This document shows, one piece after another, positions 18,218 through 27,519 of a stretch of DNA of 64,000 bases. The notes below the pieces were generated by a model. It worked only from the letters and a program-made list of their open reading frames with translations, ran no database searches and was not told where the DNA came from. The translations under genes were made by a program, and so were the position numbers. Origin of the DNA: Glacieibacterium sp965200405 (GTDB lineage Bacteria; Pseudomonadota; Alphaproteobacteria; Sphingomonadales; Sphingomonadaceae); assembly GCF_965200405.1 (NCBI RefSeq), contig NZ_OZ241356.1:2356001-2420000 (forward strand), given 5' to 3'. Within the stretch, counting starts at the first letter, position 1. Every line of letters begins with the position of its first letter.

Positions 18218-19416
18218 CCGTCCTCGCCTTCATCAACGCCGCCAATATCGGCACTGTCATCGTCCGCGACCGCGTCATCGCGGGCATCGGCGATGCGCCG
18301 CCCGCCGACGCCCAGGTCATCGATTGCAAGGGCCGCTTTCTCAGTGCCGGGCTGATCGACGCGGGCGTCTTCAAGGCGGATGCGGCGGCCTGCCTGGCGG
18401 GCGGCATCACCCGCGTCGTGCTGATGCCCGACCGCTCGCCGCCGCTCGACGATCCGGCGCTGATCGAGTTTGCCCAGCGCATCGGCAAGCCCGACGTCTG
18501 GGTCCATCCGCTGGCGGCGGCGACGCGCGGCCTCGAAGGGCTGGAGCTTGCCGAGATCGGCCTGTGCATGGAGGCGGGGGCCGTGGGTGCCGCGACCGGG
18601 CGCAGCGGCATCGCCGACGCCGGGGTCATGCTGCGGCTGATGCAATACGCCAGCGGCTTCGGCATCGTCGTGGTCAGCCATGCCGAGGATGCCGCGCTGA
18701 TCGGCGACGCGGTCGCCACCTCGGGCGAGTTCGCGACCCGGCTCGGCCTGCCGTCGGCGCCGGCCTTTGCCGAGAGCATAATCGTCGCGCGCGACCTGCG
18801 GCTGGCCGAGGCGACCGGCTGCCGCCTGCATTTCCGCCAGGTCACCACCGCCGAGAGCATCGAGCTGGTCCGTGCCGCCAAGGCGCGCGGCATCCCGGTG
18901 ACCTGCGGCGTCACCCCGGCGCACTTCCTGCTCAACGACCAGGCGGTCAGCGGCTATCGGACCTTTGCCCGGCTATCGCCGCCGCTACGCCACGAGGACG
19001 ACCGCCAGGCGGTGCTCGACGGGATCGTCGACGGCACCATCGACCTGATCGCCAGCGGCCACGACCCGCGGACGCAGGAGGACAAGCGCCTGCCCTTCGC
19101 CGATGCCGAGCCGGGCATGGTCGGGGCGGAGACGCTGCTGCCACTGGCGCTGACGCTCGCCCATGACGGCCGGCTGAGCGTGGCGCAGGTGCTGGAGCGG
19201 ATGACCGCCGCACCGGCGCGGATCTTCGGCCTGCGCGGCGGGCGGATCGACGTCGGCGCGCCCGCCGACCTTGCGCTGATCGATCCCGGCGCGCCGTGGC
19301 GGATCGATGCCGACAGCGGCGCCGCCTCGGCTGGAAACACGCCGTTCGACGGGCTGCCGGTGCAGGGCCGGGTGGTCATGACGGTTAAGGGTGGCGACAT
19401 CGTATGGAGTTTATGA
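18214..19416 (+). CDS. pyrX: Dihydroorotase-like protein lacking the metal site (PyrC'/PyrX type)
   Basis: A 400-residue amidohydrolase-fold protein, GTG start overlapping the pyrB stop. It aligns along its length with type I dihydroorotases, yet the metal ligands are lost. The usual IDxHxHxR is replaced by LIDAGVFKAD (47-56), so both N-terminal His are missing. The fourth His of the H-V-S-T motif is Q209 (FRQVTT), and the catalytic Asp is G282 (ASGHDPRT). One His (H156, VSHAED) remains. Catalysis is therefore very unlikely. In pseudomonads a non-catalytic PyrC' is needed to assemble the dodecameric aspartate carbamoyltransferase, and tight coupling to pyrB suggests the same. A working dihydroorotase must lie elsewhere. 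Confidence 0.85.
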   Translation: MTVLAFINAANIGTVIVRDRVIAGIGDAPPADAQVIDCKGRFLSAGLIDAGVFKADAAACLAGGITRVVLMPDRSPPLDDPALIEFAQRIGKPDVWVHPLAAATRGLEGLELAEIGLCMEAGAVGAATGRSGIADAGVMLRLMQYASGFGIVVVSHAEDAALIGDAVATSGEFATRLGLPSAPAFAESIIVARDLRLAEATGCRLHFRQVTTAESIELVRAAKARGIPVTCGVTPAHFLLNDQAVSGYRTFARLSPPLRHEDDRQAVLDGIVDGTIDLIASGHDPRTQEDKRLPFADAEPGMVGAETLLPLALTLAHDGRLSVAQVLERMTAAPARIFGLRGGRIDVGAPADLALIDPGAPWRIDADSGAASAGNTPFDGLPVQGRVVMTVKGGDIVWSL

Positions 19417-19423
19417 AACGGTC

Positions 19424-20752
19424 ATGCTGAGCTTGATTGCACTCGCCGCCGTCAGTGCGGCCGCCCCGTCCACGGCTCCCGCCTCGGTCAAGTCCGGCGT
19501 CGAGCATTGGCGGCTGGGCGAGTATCCGGCTGCCGTCGCCGCGTGGCTGCCGTTTGCGGCGCAGGGCGATGCCGACGCGCTGTTCAACATGGGCCAGGCG
19601 TACAAGCTGGGGCGCGGCGTCGCCAAGGACCCGACGATCGCCCGCGATTATTACCGCAAGGCCGCGGTCAAGGGCCACCTGCCGGCGCAGGCCAACCTCG
19701 GCATCGCGCTGTTCCAGGCGGGCGAGAAGCCCGAGGCGGTGCGCTGGCTCAAGACCGCCGCCGACCGGGGCGAGCCGAGGGCGCAGTATGTCTTTGGTAT
19801 CGCTGCCTATAACGGCGACGGGACGCCCAAGAACCTGGGTGCGGCCTATGCCTATCTGCTGCGCGCCAAGGCGAGCGGGCTGGCGCAGGCGACCACGGCG
19901 CTGGGATCGATCGAGCCGGTGCTGACGCCCGATGCGCGCGCTGCCGGTACCGCGATGGCAGCGAACATGGCGAACGGCGTCGCGCCGGCGATCCCGACAC
20001 AGGAGCCGCTGACTACCCGCATGGCGAGCGCGGCGTCGGCGGCGCTGGCGGCGGTGTTGCCGAAGAAGGCCGATGTGCTGAAGGCCCCGCCGGCCCCGGT
20101 GGCGATCGCGACGTCGGCTCCCGTTCCGACGCCCGCCCCGGTGGTGCGCACGCCGACCCCGACCTCGAGCCCGGCCGTCGTGGCGAGCGCGCCGAAGCCG
20201 ACGCCTGCCGCGACCCCGCCTGCGCAGATCGCGACGGCAACCGTCAGGCCGCCGACGCCCGCACCGATCGTCACCGCGGCACCGGCCCCCAATCCCGCGC
20301 CCGTCGTTGCCAATCCGCCGGTCATGACCGGGCCGAAGTCGGTCTATATGGACGCCGATGCGGCCAAGGCGGCAGCGCCGAAGCCGGCCGAGATCGCGAC
20401 GGTCGACGTGCCGACGGCAGCTGCTCCGAAGCCGCCCGAGGTCAAGCCTGCCGCACCGGTGGTCGCTGCGCCGAAGCCCGAGCCGGTGAAGGTCGCCGAG
20501 GTCAAGCCGCCGGCACCGACCGGCTGGCGCGTCCAGCTCGGTGCATTCTCGAACAAGAAGGCGGCGGACGAGGCCTGGACCTCGGTCAAGACCGCGCAGG
20601 CGACCGCGATCGGCAAGGCCAAGCCGATCTTCGACACCAGCGGCCCGGTGGTCAAATTCCAGCTCGGGCCGTTCGCCAGTCGCGACGCGGCACGCGATGT
20701 CTGCGCCAAGCTGGCGTTCGCCGGCCGCGCCTGTTTCGTGACCCAGGGCTAG
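19424..20752 (+). CDS. Exported Sel1-repeat protein with C-terminal SPOR domain
   Basis: A 442-residue envelope protein. A signal peptide (1-18) is followed by Sel1/TPR-like repeats (about 20-155, for example ADALFNMGQAYKLGRGVAKD). A long Pro/Ala/Val-rich linker (about 185-360) reaches a C-terminal SPOR domain (about 366-442, WRVQLGAFSNKKAA ... VVKFQLGPF). SPOR domains bind denuded septal glycan, so a role at the division site is likely. It starts eight bases after the pyrX stop. The ATG at 19424 is preferred because it gives a clean signal peptide; a start at 19391 would overlap pyrX by 26 bases. A hairpin terminator follows. Confidence 0.85.
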   Translation: MLSLIALAAVSAAAPSTAPASVKSGVEHWRLGEYPAAVAAWLPFAAQGDADALFNMGQAYKLGRGVAKDPTIARDYYRKAAVKGHLPAQANLGIALFQAGEKPEAVRWLKTAADRGEPRAQYVFGIAAYNGDGTPKNLGAAYAYLLRAKASGLAQATTALGSIEPVLTPDARAAGTAMAANMANGVAPAIPTQEPLTTRMASAASAALAAVLPKKADVLKAPPAPVAIATSAPVPTPAPVVRTPTPTSSPAVVASAPKPTPAATPPAQIATATVRPPTPAPIVTAAPAPNPAPVVANPPVMTGPKSVYMDADAAKAAAPKPAEIATVDVPTAAAPKPPEVKPAAPVVAAPKPEPVKVAEVKPPAPTGWRVQLGAFSNKKAADEAWTSVKTAQATAIGKAKPIFDTSGPVVKFQLGPFASRDAARDVCAKLAFAGRACFVTQG

Positions 20753-20758
20753 GCGGCG

Positions 20759-20776
20759 GGGGAGGGTGTCCTCCCC
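20759..20776. terminator. Hairpin between convergent genes
   Basis: GGGGAGG, loop GTGT, CCTCCCC forms a perfect seven-pair hairpin followed by CCTT, in the 32-base gap between the Sel1/SPOR gene and the indolepyruvate oxidoreductase gene. It could stop transcription from both sides. Confidence 0.6.
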
Positions 20777-20784
20777 CCTTGCGA

Positions 20785-23700
20785 TCAGGCGGCGGCGAGC
20801 TGCCTGACGCCCGGCCACTTCGCCCATAGCGCCACCCGCTGCGCCGCGACCTTCTCCGCCGCCGCATCCTTGACGACACCGAAGCCGCGGACCGCCAGCG
20901 GCAGCGACGCGATCTCGACCGCCAGCGAACCATTGTCCGGCGTCAGCCCGGCCAGCAGGCGCTCGACCTCGGCCTCATAATCGGTGATCGCCGCCCGCTC
21001 GGCGCGGCGCTCATGGCTATAGCCGAACACGTCGAAGGCGGTGCCGCGCAAGCCCTTCAGCTTCGCCAGCATGCCGAACGCGGTGAAGATCCACGGCCCG
21101 AAGCTGTACTTGCGCGGCCGTCCGGTCGCCGGGTCGAGCTTGGCGAAGATCGGCGGGCTGAGCTGGACGCGCGGCTTGCCACCGACGAACTGCGCATCGA
21201 ACGCGGCGCGGAAACGCCCGTCGGAGTAGAGCCGCCCAACCTCGTATTCGTCCTTGTAGGCCAGCAGCTTGTAGTAACTCCGCGCGACTGCCTCGGCGAG
21301 TTGCTCGTTGCCCGCGGCGCGGACCTTGGCGACCAGCCCGGTGAAACGCTCGGCATAGGCGGCGTCCTGGTAGGTGGTCAGGTCGGCGACGCGCTTCTCG
21401 ATCATGCCGTCGAGCGTCGTCGCGGGGGCCTCGGGCTTGGGGCCACGTGCCGCCTCGACCATCGCGACGACCTTCTCGGGCGACGACGCGAGCAGCCGGC
21501 CGAGCGCGAACGCCCGCTTGTTGAAGTCGATGGCGACGCCGTTCAACTCGATCGCCGCTTCCAGGCTGGCCAGCTTCAGCGGGATCAGCCCCGACTGCCA
21601 GGCATAGCCCATCAACAGGATGTTCGCCCCAATCGCATCGCCGAGCAGCGCCACGGCGATCGTATCCGCGGCGACGAAGCTGGTGGCGTTGGGGTTGGCG
21701 GCCTTGCGGATTGCCCGCTCGACCTGCGCCGAGCGGAAATCCAGGTCGCGGTTGCGGACGAAGTCCGAGGTCGGCGCGATGTCGGCGTTGGCGACGACGG
21801 CGGTGCGCGTCGGCACCATCAGCGTCTGCGTCGGCTTGTCGGCCGCGACCACGGCATCGCAGGCTAGCACCAGGTCGGCGGCGCCCGAGATGATCCGCGG
21901 CGACTGCAACGGGCTCTCCAGCGCGGCGAGACGGACGTGCGAATAGACCGCGCCGCCCTTCTGCGCGAGGCCGGCCATGTCGGCGGTGGTCGCCGACAGC
22001 CCCTCGATGTGCCCCGCCGTCCCGAGCAGCGCCGAGACGGTCAGCACGCCGGTGCCGCCGATGCCGGTGACCATGATGTTGAAGCCCTCGCCGGGCGCCG
22101 GCAGGACGGGATCGGCAACGCCGCTCAGGTCGATGCTGGCGGCGAGGTTCTTCGCCTCGGCCTTGCGGATCTGGGCGTCATCGACGGTGACGAAGCTCGG
22201 GCAGAAGCCCTTGAGGCAGCTATAGTCCTTGTTGCAGCTCGACTGGTTGATGCGGCGCTTGCGGCCGAACTCGGTCTCCTGCGGCTCGATGCTGACGCAG
22301 TTCGACTGGACCGAGCAGTCGCCGCAGCCCTCGCAGACCGCGGCGTTGATGAACACCCGGCGCTTGGGGTCGTCCATGGTCTTGCGCTTGCGGCGGCGGC
22401 GCTTCTCGGCGGCGCAGGTCTGGTCGAAGATGATGACCGTGCAGCCCGGCGTCGCGATGAACTCCTCCTGAATCGCCGGCAGCGCCGAACGATCGAGCAG
22501 CCGCACCGTCGGGGGCAGGGTGACGCCCTGGTAGCGCGACAGATCCTCGGTCAGCACGACGACCTTCTTGGCGTTCTCGGCGACCATCTGGTGCGCGATC
22601 TGGTCGACCGACAGCTCGCCGTCGTGCTTCTGGCCGCCGGTCATGGCGACGGCGTCGTTGTAGAGGATCTTGTAGGTGATGTTCACCCCGGCCGCGATCG
22701 ACTGGCGCACTGCGAGCAGCCCGGAGTGGAAATACGTCCCGTCGCCGAGGTTGGCGAAGACGTGGTTCTCCGACGTGAACGGCGCCTCGCCGACCCAGGT
22801 CACGCCCTCGCCGCCCATCTGGGTGAAGGTCTCGGCGCGGTCCATCCACAAGGCCATGATGTGGCAGCCGATTCCAGCCAGCGCGCGCGAGCCTTCTGGC
22901 GGCTTGGTCGAGGTGTTGTGCGGGCAGCCCGAGCAGAAATACGGCGTGCGCTTGATCGGCGTCTCATAGGCCGAGGCCTTGTTCGCCTGGTCGGCGAAGA
23001 ACGCCAGCCGGCCGCGGATCGCGTCGGTGTCGTAGTATTTCTGGATGCGTCCGGCGACGACGTTGGCGATCACGCCCGGCGTCAGCTCGTTGTCGGGGGA
23101 CAGCAGCCACTCGCCGTTCTCGTCGTGCTTGCCGACGACGCGCGGGCGCACGGCTTCGCGCCAGTTGTAGAGCTGCCAGCGCAACTGGTGCTCGATGAAC
23201 TCGCGCTTCTCCTCGATGACGAGGACTTCCTCCAGCCCTTCGGCGAAGGCGCGGATGCCGTCGGGCTCGAGCGGCCAGGGCATGCCGACCTTGTAGACGC
23301 GCAGGCCGATCTGCGCCGCGACCTCGGCGTCGATGCCGAGCTCGTCGAGCGCTTCCATCGTGTCGGCGTGCGCCTTGCCGGTGGTGATGATGCCGAACCG
23401 GGGCTTGGGCGTGTCCCAGATGATCCGGTCGATGTGGTTGGCCTTGGCGAAGGCGAGGGCGGCAAAGCCCTTGTAGCGCTGCAGCCGGGTGTCTTCCTCG
23501 CGCCAGATGTCGCCGCCGCGGATGTGGATGCCGCCTTCGGGAAAGTCGAACGTCGGCAGGATGATGCCGCGATGCTCGTTCGCCAGGTCGATGGTGGCCG
23601 AGGTCTCGACGGTGTCGGCGGTGGCCTTGAAGCCGACCCAGGTACCGGCGAAACGCGACATCGCGAAGCCGAGCAGGCCGTACTCGACGAACTCGTGCAC

Positions 23701-24231
23701 CGACGACGGCGCGAGGAACGGCACGAACGCCGCCTGGAAATTATGATCCGACTGGTGGGGCAGGGTGGAGGACTTGGCGCCGTGGTCGTCGCCGACGATC
23801 GCTAGCACGCCGCCGTTGGGCGAGGTGCCCGCGGCATTGGCGTGCTTCAGCACGTCCATGGCGCGGTCGAGGCCGGGGCCCTTGCCGTACCAGATGCCGA
23901 ACACGCCATCGACCGTCGCGCCGGGCCGCATGCCGACATGCTGCGAGCCCCAGACGGCGGTGGCGCCGAGCTCCTCGTTGACGCCCGGGACGAAGACGAT
24001 GTTCTGCTCGGCGAGCAGCTTCTTGGTGCGCCACAGCTCCTGGTCGTAGGCGCCGAGCGGCGAGCCGCGATAGCCGGAGATGAAGCCGCCGGTGTTGAGC
24101 CCGGCCGCCGCATCGCGACGCCGCTGGACCAGTGGCAGGCGGACCAGCGCCTGGACCCCCGACATGAAGACGCGGCCGCTGTCGAAGCGATACTTGTCAT
24201 CGAGCGTGACCGGCGGAAGACCAGCGACCAT
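20785..24231 (-). CDS. Indolepyruvate ferredoxin oxidoreductase, fused subunits
   Basis: A 1148-residue single-chain 2-oxoacid:ferredoxin oxidoreductase that decarboxylates aryl pyruvates (from aromatic amino acids) to acyl-CoA using thiamine diphosphate. The N-terminal part holds the pyrimidine domain (FISGYRGSPLGAYD), the middle the TPP-binding domain (NLGDGTYFHSGLLA), then a 4Fe-4S motif CEGCGDCSVQSNC (C633, C636, C639, C644), and the gamma-type domain (TGIGGTGVLTV) follows. It lacks the two extra C-terminal ferredoxin clusters of archaeal IorA. The ATG at 24231 has GGGGAAG upstream; a TTG six codons earlier is less likely. The 154 bases upstream are AT-richer and should hold the promoter. 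Confidence 0.9.
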   Translation of the reverse strand: MVAGLPPVTLDDKYRFDSGRVFMSGVQALVRLPLVQRRRDAAAGLNTGGFISGYRGSPLGAYDQELWRTKKLLAEQNIVFVPGVNEELGATAVWGSQHVGMRPGATVDGVFGIWYGKGPGLDRAMDVLKHANAAGTSPNGGVLAIVGDDHGAKSSTLPHQSDHNFQAAFVPFLAPSSVHEFVEYGLLGFAMSRFAGTWVGFKATADTVETSATIDLANEHRGIILPTFDFPEGGIHIRGGDIWREEDTRLQRYKGFAALAFAKANHIDRIIWDTPKPRFGIITTGKAHADTMEALDELGIDAEVAAQIGLRVYKVGMPWPLEPDGIRAFAEGLEEVLVIEEKREFIEHQLRWQLYNWREAVRPRVVGKHDENGEWLLSPDNELTPGVIANVVAGRIQKYYDTDAIRGRLAFFADQANKASAYETPIKRTPYFCSGCPHNTSTKPPEGSRALAGIGCHIMALWMDRAETFTQMGGEGVTWVGEAPFTSENHVFANLGDGTYFHSGLLAVRQSIAAGVNITYKILYNDAVAMTGGQKHDGELSVDQIAHQMVAENAKKVVVLTEDLSRYQGVTLPPTVRLLDRSALPAIQEEFIATPGCTVIIFDQTCAAEKRRRRKRKTMDDPKRRVFINAAVCEGCGDCSVQSNCVSIEPQETEFGRKRRINQSSCNKDYSCLKGFCPSFVTVDDAQIRKAEAKNLAASIDLSGVADPVLPAPGEGFNIMVTGIGGTGVLTVSALLGTAGHIEGLSATTADMAGLAQKGGAVYSHVRLAALESPLQSPRIISGAADLVLACDAVVAADKPTQTLMVPTRTAVVANADIAPTSDFVRNRDLDFRSAQVERAIRKAANPNATSFVAADTIAVALLGDAIGANILLMGYAWQSGLIPLKLASLEAAIELNGVAIDFNKRAFALGRLLASSPEKVVAMVEAARGPKPEAPATTLDGMIEKRVADLTTYQDAAYAERFTGLVAKVRAAGNEQLAEAVARSYYKLLAYKDEYEVGRLYSDGRFRAAFDAQFVGGKPRVQLSPPIFAKLDPATGRPRKYSFGPWIFTAFGMLAKLKGLRGTAFDVFGYSHERRAERAAITDYEAEVERLLAGLTPDNGSLAVEIASLPLAVRGFGVVKDAAAEKVAAQRVALWAKWPGVRQLAAA

Positions 24232-24385
24232 AAACACTTCCCCAAGCAATTAGGTCAATACTACTGCCCTAACTTTGAAAAGCAAGTGCGGCAATTTCTA
24301 CAGGGGAAACGACCCGGGTGCGCCGTCGGGTCCGCGCCGGGCGCAGCACTGCGCCGGGGAAATCGTCTGGTACTGGCGGTCTAGC

Positions 24386-24787
24386 CTAGTTGATCGGTGG
24401 GACGGCGGTCGCGGCTTCGGTGAAGCTCGCGGGGGTGTTGCCGCGGACGGGGGCGGGCATGTCGAGCAGGCGCGCCGTGGCGAGGATAGCGTCGATGCGA
24501 GCCTCGGCGATCGCGCGCTTCTCCCGCGTCCGGGCCAACTGGCTGGCGAGGTCGGTTTCGAGCACGACGAGCGCATCGACGCCGGCACGCTCCCGAGCGA
24601 TCAACTCACCAACGCGGTCCGCATTGCCGAGATAGGAGGCAGCGGCAGGCTTGCCCTCCAACTGGGTCGCGCGCGACTCATATTCGTCGGCCAGCAGCAG
24701 CGCCGCGGTGGCGGCATGGCCCCGGACACCGGCAACCAGACGCCGGATCTTGGCGGCATGCTCTCTATAATCATCGGCATCGGTCAC
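24386..24787 (-). CDS. Hypothetical helical protein
   Basis: A 133-residue protein with no signal peptide or membrane segment. It is almost wholly predicted helix, with many Ala, Arg and Glu and coiled-coil-like heptads (about 10-110, for example LASQLARTREKRAIAEARIDAI). No family was recognised. It runs in the same direction as the oxidoreductase gene but 154 bases before it, so they need not be linked. The 229 bases between it and the SDR gene hold no visible feature. Confidence 0.55.
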   Translation of the reverse strand: MTDADDYREHAAKIRRLVAGVRGHAATAALLLADEYESRATQLEGKPAAASYLGNADRVGELIARERAGVDALVVLETDLASQLARTREKRAIAEARIDAILATARLLDMPAPVRGNTPASFTEAATAVPPIN

Positions 24788-25016
24788 AGAGATACTCTTT
24801 ACTAATTACCAACAAATCATTCACTTATCTGGAACAGTTCGGATACGCAATGGTTGATTTGCGGTTTTCCGTCGGGCTGCGTCAAAGCCGCGCCGGACAC
24901 CCCAAACAGGCCGAAAAAGCCTTGAACCGGCGAGGAAACAACCAAGCCGGCGGCGGAACTCCAGCACGCCCGTCAGGTTCCTCCGCGACCACGATCCCCC
25001 CGCATGGAGTACCGAC

Positions 25017-25826
25017 ATGAACCCCCAAGCCAGTCGTCCGCTCGCGCTCGTCACCGGTGCCTCGAGCGGCATCGGCCTCGAACTCGCCCGCCAGTTCGCC
25101 AGGAACGGCTATGACCTGATCATCAACTCCGAGGATGCCGCCGGCCTCGAAGCCGCGGCGCAGTCGCTGCAGGCGGAGGGCGGACAGGTCACCACGGCGC
25201 TCGCCGACCTGCGCACTCGCGACGGCGTCCACACCGTGCTGGAGACGTCGCAGAGCCTCGGCCGCCCGCTCGACGTGCTGTGCGCCAACGCCGGTGTCGG
25301 ACTCGGTGGACGCTTCACCGAGACCGATCTCGACACCGAGCTCGACATGATCCAGCTCAACGTCGCCAGCCAGGTTCACCTGGTCAAACATGTCGCCCGA
25401 GCGATGGCCGACCGCCGCGACGGCCGCATCCTAATCACCGGGTCGATCGCCGGGCTGATGCCGGGCAGCTTCCAGTCGGTCTACAACGGCACTAAGGCGT
25501 TCCTCGACAGCTGGGGCGAGGCGATCCGCGAGGAGCTGAAGGAGCAGAACGTCGTCGTCACCGTGCTGATGCCGGGCGCGACCGAGACCGAGTTCTTCCA
25601 CCGCGCCGAGATGGACGACACCAAGGTCGGCGAGTCGAAGAAGATGTCGGCGGAGGACGTCGCCAAGGTCGGTTACGAGGCGCTGATGGCCAATGACGAC
25701 CATGTCGTCGCGGGCCTGAAGAACAAGTTTCAGGCGCTGATGACCAACATCCTGCCCGATCCGGCATTGGCCAAGCTGCACCGTGACATGGCCCAGCCGA
25801 ACGCCGAAAAGGCAGCGGCGGAATAA
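25017..25826 (+). CDS. SDR-family NAD(P)-dependent oxidoreductase
   Basis: A 269-residue classical short-chain dehydrogenase. It shows the cofactor motif TGASSGIG (13-20), N91-A-G and the catalytic S143, Y156 and K160 (YNGTK). Residue N38 with S39 after the second strand gives no firm NAD/NADP choice. Substrate is unknown; close relatives are annotated only as SDR proteins. GGAG stands nine bases before the ATG. A small membrane-protein gene follows 18 bases later with its own strong ribosome site. Confidence 0.88.
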   Translation: MNPQASRPLALVTGASSGIGLELARQFARNGYDLIINSEDAAGLEAAAQSLQAEGGQVTTALADLRTRDGVHTVLETSQSLGRPLDVLCANAGVGLGGRFTETDLDTELDMIQLNVASQVHLVKHVARAMADRRDGRILITGSIAGLMPGSFQSVYNGTKAFLDSWGEAIREELKEQNVVVTVLMPGATETEFFHRAEMDDTKVGESKKMSAEDVAKVGYEALMANDDHVVAGLKNKFQALMTNILPDPALAKLHRDMAQPNAEKAAAE

Positions 25827-25844
25827 GCCGCCGGAGGACAGCCG

Positions 25845-26057
25845 ATGCCGGACCACGCGCCACGCCAGTCGATCATGTCGGCCCGACAGTCGACCGGGTT
25901 TCGGATGAAGATCGGCAAGTCGGTGCGGATCGGCGCGCGCGTCGACGTCACGCCAGTGGGGCTGTTGGCGATCGGCGCGCTGGTCTCGGCGATCCTGTTG
26001 TCGGTGCCGCCGATCATCCGTGCCGCGGCCGAGGTCAAGTCGGCCCGGCACGGCTGA
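25845..26057 (+). CDS. Small single-pass membrane protein
   Basis: A 70-residue protein with one hydrophobic helix (about 36-59, VTPVGLLAIGALVSAILL) and a basic N-terminal part. No family recognised. GGAGG stands seven bases before the ATG, the spacing to the SDR gene is 18 bases, and a strong terminator follows, so it is very probably the second gene of a two-gene unit. Confidence 0.6.
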   Translation: MPDHAPRQSIMSARQSTGFRMKIGKSVRIGARVDVTPVGLLAIGALVSAILLSVPPIIRAAAEVKSARHG

Positions 26058-26070
26058 ACCCCGGACAGCA

Positions 26071-26102
26071 AAACGCCCGCTGCATCGCTGCAGCGGGCGT
26101 TT
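26071..26102. terminator. Strong bidirectional terminator
   Basis: A perfect 14-pair stem, AAACGCCCGCTGCA against TGCAGCGGGCGTTT with loop TCGC, lies between the small membrane protein and the clpX stop. A-rich on one side and T-rich on the other, so it can end transcripts from both directions. Confidence 0.88.
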
Positions 26103-26123
26103 CGTTGCGTCCGGGGCGGCTGG

Positions 26124-27374
26124 TTAGGCGGCCTTGTCCTTGGCGAGCATGCGGATCGGCTCCTTGAGGCCGCCGACGACTTCCTTGTCGACGACGATCT
26201 CCTCGATGCCTTCGAGGCCGGGCAGGTCGAACATCGTGTCGAGCAGGATCGACTCCATGATCGAACGAAGCCCGCGGGCGCCGGTACGACGCTCGATGGC
26301 GCGCTTGGCGATCGCCGACAGTGCATCGACCTCGAAGCTCAGCTTGACGCCTTCCATCTCGAACAGGCGGGCGTACTGCTTCGACAGCGCGTTCTTCGGC
26401 TCGGTCAGGATCTTGATCAGCGCCGGCTCGTCGAGATCTTCCAGCGTCGCGATGACCGGCAAACGGCCGACGAACTCCGGGATCAGGCCGAACTTGAGCA
26501 GGTCCTCGGGCTCGCACAGGCGCAGCAGCTGGCCGGTACGACGCTCGTCCGGTGCGGCGACATGCGCGCCGAAGCCGATCGACTTGCCCTGCAGGCGGTC
26601 GCCGATGATCTTCTCGAGGCCGCTGAACGCGCCGCCACAGATGAACAGGATGTTCGTCGTGTCGACCTGCAGGAACTCCTGCTGCGGATGCTTGCGGCCA
26701 CCCTGCGGCGGCACCGACGCGGTGGTGCCTTCCATGATCTTGAGCAGCGCCTGCTGGACGCCCTCGCCGCTCACGTCGCGGGTGATCGAGGGGTTGTCGG
26801 CCTTGCGGCTGATCTTGTCGATCTCGTCGATGTAGACGATGCCGCGCTGTGCCCGCTCGACATTGTAGTCGGAGGCCTGGAGCAGCTTCAGGATGATGTT
26901 CTCGACATCCTCGCCGACGTAACCGGCTTCGGTCAGCGTCGTCGCATCGGCCATGGTGAACGGCACGTCGAGGATGCGCGCCAGCGTCTGGGCGAGCAGC
27001 GTCTTGCCGCAGCCGGTCGGGCCAACGAGCAGGATGTTCGACTTCGCCAGCTCGACCTCGGCGCCCTTGGCGCCGTGGTTCAGCCGCTTGTAGTGGTTGT
27101 GGACCGCCACCGACAGGACGCGCTTGGCATGCATCTGGCCGATGACGTAATCGTCGAGGACCTTGCAGATTTCGCGCGGCGTCGGGACACCGTCCTTGGT
27201 TTTCACCAGGGCGGTCTTGGTTTCCTCGCGGATGATGTCGTTGCACAGCTCGACGCACTCATCGCAGATGAATACCGTCGGTCCGGCAATCAGCTTGCGG
27301 ACCTCGTGCTGGCTCTTGCCGCAGAAACTGCAGTAGAGCGTGTTCTTCGAGTCCCCGCCACTCAACTTGGTCAT
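26124..27374 (-). CDS. clpX: ATP-dependent Clp protease ATPase subunit ClpX
   Basis: AAA+ unfoldase that feeds tagged proteins to ClpP; 416 residues, standard length. The N-terminal zinc-binding domain has C15, C18, C37 and C40. Walker A is GPTGCGKT (118-125) and Walker B IVYIDEID (D183, E184, D186). The pore motif and IGF-type ClpP-binding loop region (FGLIPEFVGRLPV) are present. It lies downstream of tig and clpP on the same strand in the classic order. Confidence 0.97.
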   Translation of the reverse strand: MTKLSGGDSKNTLYCSFCGKSQHEVRKLIAGPTVFICDECVELCNDIIREETKTALVKTKDGVPTPREICKVLDDYVIGQMHAKRVLSVAVHNHYKRLNHGAKGAEVELAKSNILLVGPTGCGKTLLAQTLARILDVPFTMADATTLTEAGYVGEDVENIILKLLQASDYNVERAQRGIVYIDEIDKISRKADNPSITRDVSGEGVQQALLKIMEGTTASVPPQGGRKHPQQEFLQVDTTNILFICGGAFSGLEKIIGDRLQGKSIGFGAHVAAPDERRTGQLLRLCEPEDLLKFGLIPEFVGRLPVIATLEDLDEPALIKILTEPKNALSKQYARLFEMEGVKLSFEVDALSAIAKRAIERRTGARGLRSIMESILLDTMFDLPGLEGIEEIVVDKEVVGGLKEPIRMLAKDKAA

Positions 27375-27464
27375 GGGCTTCCTCTCCGGCCAAAGGCCAG
27401 TCTAGCGAACTTTACCGCAACGCGGCAAGCCACGGTAACCGCTGACGGTAACAATAACGTAATT

Positions 27465-27491
27465 GCGGCGGCGATGGGTTAACACCGCCGC
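27465..27491 (-). other. Hairpin in the clpP-clpX gap
   Basis: In the 145-base gap, GCGGCGG and CCGCCGC can pair around 13 bases. On the minus strand no clear U-run follows, so read-through or partial termination between clpP and clpX is more likely than a full stop. Confidence 0.3.
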
Positions 27492-27519
27492 GACAAAATA
27501 ATTGCGGATGCTCGCCCGA

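Noticed and set aside
21937..23805. A 622-codon frame opposite the indolepyruvate oxidoreductase
   Set aside because: Low-complexity translation typical of antisense GC-rich DNA; the real gene has its Fe-S and TPP motifs on the other strand.
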